DNA from: Bostrychus sinensis
Lineage: Eukaryota > Chordata > Actinopteri > Gobiiformes > Eleotridae
Assembly: GCA_020698575.1 (NCBI GenBank)
Contig: CM036252.1
Location: 6,846,178-6,910,177 of the forward strand
Reading direction: 5' to 3'
Length of the DNA stretch: 64,000 nt
The notes under the pieces were generated by a model that saw nothing but the letters and a program-made list of their open reading frames with translations, was not told the DNA's origin and made no database searches. Both the position numbers and the translations under genes were made by a program. Positions 33,501 through 39,500 of this stretch are shown piece by piece (positions within the stretch are counted from its first letter, which is position 1; each line of letters opens with the position of its first letter).

Positions 33501-36500
33501 TTTGCCGAACTGTTGCTTCTTCTACGCACTGAAGAAGACCGGGAAGCCGCAAAGGCCCTGCGCATGAAACAGCACTTGGGGTCCACAAAGCAGAAGGTTT
33601 CCACGCATGCGCAGTTTGTCCATATGGATAGAGAAGAGAAGGGAGCTGTAGCTGATCTGACCAGCATCACTCAACAACTGGCACAACAGCTAGCTGATGT
33701 TCAGCGACAGTTGGCATTGCTGACTGCCCACCAGCCAGCCACCTCTGTCCCGAAGACCCAGATCTTCAACAAGCGACCTGGAAAGCAGGAGAAACAACCA
33801 TCCCGCAGGGCCACATCTCAGCCCAAGCCAGGCTACTGCTTCAGATGTGGTGAAGATGGCCACATAAGACCACAGTGTGAAAATGAGCCAAATCCAACAC
33901 TTGTCGCAAAGAAGAAGAAATGGTATACCCAGAAGCAGCAGAACACCCTGCGCTCACAGCAGCTAAACTAAGTCCGGTGCCTGTTGTGGGACAAACAGGG
34001 ACCAGGGACCAAATCCGTCCCAAGGAAAAGGAAATGGTACAGTGTGCAACCCAGTCCACAACAAAGAAAGAAAAGAGGAGTCCAGTCCGATTGCCGAAGG
34101 GGCTTATTGGCTCAAAATGTTCCGCCCTTGTAAACATTGCCGGATCCAACTGCCATTGTCTGCTGGACACAGGCTCGCAGGTGACCACTGTTCCAGTCTC
34201 ATTTTATAATCGGAATCTTGCTGACCAACCTGTGAAGCCATTGGACCAACTGCTGGAAGTGGAAGGCGCTGCAGGACAATCTGTGCCATATCTGGGCTAT
34301 GTAGAAACCACTGTCACCTTTCCTAAAGATTTTGTAGGAGCTGAGGTTGCGGTTCCAACATTGGCTCTTGTGGTCCCAGATGTCCGTCCAGAGAGTCCAT
34401 CACCTGTGCTCATTGGCATGAACACTCTCGAGGTACTTTATGCCCACTACATTGGCAGTGAGTTTAACTCCTTCCAGCCCCGTGCCTATGGTTATCAGGC
34501 AGTGCTGAAGCTTCTTGAACTGCGGTACCAGCAGAGCCAGGTGGGAAGGGAGGGAGTTGTACGACTGAATAGCCAAATGCCAGTCCTAGTTAAAGCCGGT
34601 CACACCGTCGCCTTGGAGGGCTCTGCCAAGATCAACACCCCGTCTACAGACACATGGGCCATTATCGAGCACCCTTCTTCACCTCTGCCGGGGGGGCTGT
34701 GTGTGCAGAATTGCTTAATCACCCTTCCACGCCACTCTCCATATAAAATCCCTGTCGTTATTAAGAACGAGTCCGAGCAAGATGCCCTGATTCCTCCCTT
34801 ATCGGTCATTGCTGACATCTGTGAAACACCTACCATTTTGTCACAGCAAGCCACTGCCTCTTCAGTTAAACACAATAAGGAAATTGCCATGGAGTTTAAC
34901 TTTGGTGACTCATCCATTCCATCCGAATGGAAAGAACGCATAACAACAAAGCTTAACAGCATGCCTGAAGTTTTCGCTCAGCATGACACGGACTTTGGCT
35001 GTACAGACAAAGTGCAACATCACATCAAGCTACATGATGAGACCCCCTTCAAGCACCGCGCACGTCCAATCCATCCACAAGACATTGAAGCGGTTCGGAA
35101 ACATCTGCGTGACCTGCTTGAAGCTGGAGTCATCAGGGAGTCTGAGTCACCCTTTTCCTCCCCAATCGTGGTGGTCCGGAAAAAGAATGGCGATGTGAGG
35201 CTGTGCATCGATTATAGGAAGTTAAACCTCCAAACTGTTAAGGATGCATACGCTCTCCCAAACCTGGAGGAATCTTTTGCAGCCTTGACTGGATCCAAAT
35301 GGTTTAGTGTGTTGGACTTGAAGTCTGGATATTACCAGATCGAGATGAGCGAAGGGGACAAGGAAAAAACTGCGTTTGTCACTCCGCTGGGATTCTGGGA
35401 GTGGAATAGGATGCCCCAAGGGGTAACCAACGCCCCGAGTACCTTTCAAAGGTTGATGGAGAAATGTATGGGGGACTTGCATCTCAATGAAGTACTTGTG
35501 TTCATCGACGATCTTATCATTTTCTCTGCTTCTCTTGAGGAACATGAAAGAAGGTTGCTGCGAGTACTCAACAGATTGAGAGAGTTTGGTTTAAAGTTGT
35601 CGCCCGAGAAATGCAAATTTTTCCAGACCAGTGTGCGGTATTTGGGCCATGTGGTATCTGAAAAAGGTGTGGAAACTGATCCAGAGAAGGTCTCTGCGTT
35701 AAAATCCTGGTCAGTTCCCCGAAACCTCAAAGAGCTGAGATCTTTTTTGGGATTCGCCGGTTATTACCGACGCTTTATTAAAGACTATGCCACCCTTGTT
35801 AAGCCCCTAAACCTCCTCACCCGAGGTTATCAACCAGTTCGTCGGTCCACCAAGGCCAAAGGTCTCGCAGGAAAGTACTTGGACCCGAAGCAGTCCTTTG
35901 GCGAAAGATGGACTTTAGACTGCCAGAATGCTTTTAACATGGTTATTGACAAGTTGACCTCTGCTCCTGTGCTTGGATTTGCTGATTCTAGAGTGCCCTA
36001 CATTTTGCACACTGATGCAAGCACTACAGGATTAGGCGCTGTATTATACCAGGAGCAGGAGGGTAAGCTGCGAGTAATCGCCTATGCCAGCCGAGGCCTG
36101 TCCCAAAGTGAATCGAGATATCCGGCTCACAAGCTCGAGTTCCTGGCCTTGAAGTGGAGTGTAACGGAGAAATTTCACGATTATCTCTATGGTGCCAAGT
36201 TCACGGTCGTCACAGACAGTAACCCCCTGACGTATGTCCTGACCTCGGCGAAGCTTGATGCCACCAGCCACCGATGGTTAGCTGCACTATCCACATACTC
36301 ATTTAGGTTGCAATATCGGGCTGGCCGTCACAACTTCGATGCTGATGCCCTGTCGAGGCGCTCTCATGGTGACATGCCTAAAGAGGACCATCCTTGTGAG
36401 GAGTTGGAGCTGGTTGATCGCCTGACTAAGCAGCTGTGTGACCCGGCCGATGCTGAGATCTCCTCAGACATTGTGGATGCCATCTGCCAGAGCTGTCTGG

Positions 36501-39500
36501 TGAGAGCAAATCTCCAATCAGACCCTCAATCTAACATCACCCTGGTTGAGTCCCTGTCGGTCACCGTCCAAGCTATTCCAGACAGTTACTATAAAGAAGA
36601 AGTCTATGGCCTTCCAGTCATCCCGTCTCTGTCACATGATGACCTAAAAGCAGAACAGCAAGCTGACCCCTCTATCCGTGAGGTCGTTAATCAGCTTATT
36701 ACCGGTGAGAAGATTCCCTCCACAGCTCGAGAGGAGCTGCCAGAGCTGCCCTTGCTATTACGAGAGTGGAACCGGCTGGAGTTGGAGGATGGCGTGTTGT
36801 ATAGGAGGAGGCAGGAAGAGGACCATCTCACTTTCCAATTAGTCCTTCCTCCAGATCTGCGTCCCATAGTCCTGAAGGCCCTTCATCATGATATGGGGCA
36901 TATGGGCATAGAACGCACCCTCGACTTGGTACGCCAACGTTTCTTCTGGCCGAAAATGGCAGTGGATGTGGAACGGACTGTTAAAACTTGTGGCCGGTGT
37001 GTCAGGCGCAAGGCCCCAATGGAGAGAGCCGCTCCATTGGTCAACATCAAAACCTGTCGGCCTCTTGAACTCCTGTGCATGGACTTCTTGTCACTTGAAC
37101 CTGACACTGCTAATACGAAAGACATCCTTGTTCTCACTGACCATTTTACCAAATTCGCAGTTGCCATACCCACTCCCAACCAGAAGGCCAAGACCGTTGC
37201 CAAGTGTCTTTGGAGTGACTTTATGGTTTACTACGGCATTCCAGAGCGCTTGCACTCGGATCAAGGGCCAGACTTTGAATCAAAATTAATCAAGGAACTT
37301 TGCGAGGTGGCTGGAATCACGAAGACTCGGACTACTCCCTATCATCCACGGGGAAATCCAGTTGAGCGTTTCAATCGAACCCTCTTGAATATGCTGGGAA
37401 CACTGGAAACTAAGCAAAAGTCAAAGTGGCGGGAGTATGTAAAGCCACTTGTACACGCTTACAACTGTACAAAGAATGAGACCACAGGGTTCACCCCTTA
37501 TGAACTCTTTTTTGGTCGATCTCCACGACTTCCGGTTGACTTGGCTTTTGGCTTACCAGTCCGAGAACCCTCATCTGTCTCCCACTCAGAATATGTCAAC
37601 AACCTCCGGTCTCGCCTTGAGGAGAGTTACAAGCTGGCTACACAAAATGCGCTCAAGTCGGGTGAGAAAAACAAAAGCCGCTTTGACAAGAGAGTAACAC
37701 CCTGCAGTTTGGAGGTTGGGGACAGAGTATTGGTCCGCAATGTTCGACTTCGCGGAAAACACAAGCTAGAGGATAAATGGGAGCACGAAGTGTATGTTGT
37801 CATCAAGCGTGCAGGCGACCTCCCTGTCTACACTGTGACACCAGAGACAAGGGATGGACCAACCCGCATCCTCCATCGAGACCTGCTGTTGCCCTGTGGG
37901 TTCCTCCCAATCAGTCCAGTCAAAGACCTCCCTGTGGCTGCTCCTGCTGTTAGACCAAAGACTCGCAGTCAAAGTCGTAATGACTCTGAACTTGCTGCTG
38001 CCCTGGAGGAGGATGCTGATTCAGCCTCCTCAGAATTCCTGTCAAGTCTTCCAGCTCCCAGTCACGCCTTCCAGCTTCCAGTCAAGTTCAGTATAGAAAA
38101 AAACAGCCAACCTGAACCATTGCCTGAGTCTGGTGAATCTGTGGGGTCTGCCACATCATCAACCCCAAGTGGCACTGACACTGATCCTCCATTTCCACTA
38201 GTTCTAGCAATACCTACTACACCTGTGATGCCACCTGAAAGTCACTTACCTGCGGCTGAAGAGTCCATGTTGCTGCTTGAGGGAGACGATCCGTTCACAT
38301 TCAGCGACGAATCAGGGGAACCTGTGGAAGTGCCTGAGGTGGAGGAAAATCCTGGAGCTTACATACCTGGACCTGTGGAACTGCCAGTGGAAGAAGAAAT
38401 ACTCACCGCAGTGCCTGAAGATCCGCCTGACACCAGGTTGTCTGTGGAGCCTGAGGCTGAAGACCTTGAGCCTGACCAATCTGAGTCATCATTAGGTGCT
38501 GCAAATTCTAGCTCTGTCACCGCATCCCTATGATCCAATGCAGGCTGAGGCCACGCTCAGACGCTCTACTCGGCAACGCCAACAGCCGAGTCGGCTTCAA
38601 TATTCGGTGTTGGGTAACCCACTGATTTCAGTTGTCCAAACCTTGTTTCAGGGCCTGTCTAATGCCTACACTGAAGTTCTCAGCCATGCCCCTGCAGCAC
38701 ACGTTGCTCCCAGGTTGTAAAGTGCTTTAGTTGCCATGCAACGTGGACGTGCATGAACTAAGGGGGGGAGGATGTAACCCAGCTATTTTCTGCTGTGGGT
38801 CTGGTCTCTCCTTTATTTCATGGCTCACGGCTCTCTATTCTAAGTTTAAATCATCGCGAGACTTTGTGTATGTATCGCGAGACTTCGTGCGGGACTTCCG
38901 CCGTATGTCCTTTAAATGTAGTAGAGCGGTGCTGTTTAGTGTGTGCGTGGGAGCTGGTCCGTGGTTGAGCTGCTGCAGATGCCTCTACCCTGCCTTGAGG
39001 GACCGCGCTTTTTACTTTGAGTGACTTTATGAATCGAACTGGCCAGGTTCTTCCTTATGGATGGCGAGCTAACCACTAGGCCTCAAGCCTGAAGAACAGA
39101 GATCAAGTGCAAACCTCTGCCCGTGCGGTAGGAGGCGCTGCAGCCCCTGCCCCCACACACATACTCACACATATACAATGACACTGGCCCTATAGACTTG
39201 GACTTTGAACTTTGTTTTCCCTTTTGACTTTATTGGACATTGCCCTCTTGTGGGCTCTGAAGGAACTGCAGCAACATCAGCACTTGGATCAATAAGTTCA
39301 TGAACTATGAATGATGCTTTGGTATTTCTAATCTTGGTCGATGATAATATCGGGCGGTGTTTGTAAATTTTGTAAATATTGTAAATGTTGTTCTTTTTTT
39401 GCACTGTTAATATAACTCACCTTCTTGGCAACTCAAAGCCTGTGTCTTGTGTAATTGAACACAACACCACATTTCCTCCCTGAGCTGAATTTTAGAATTT

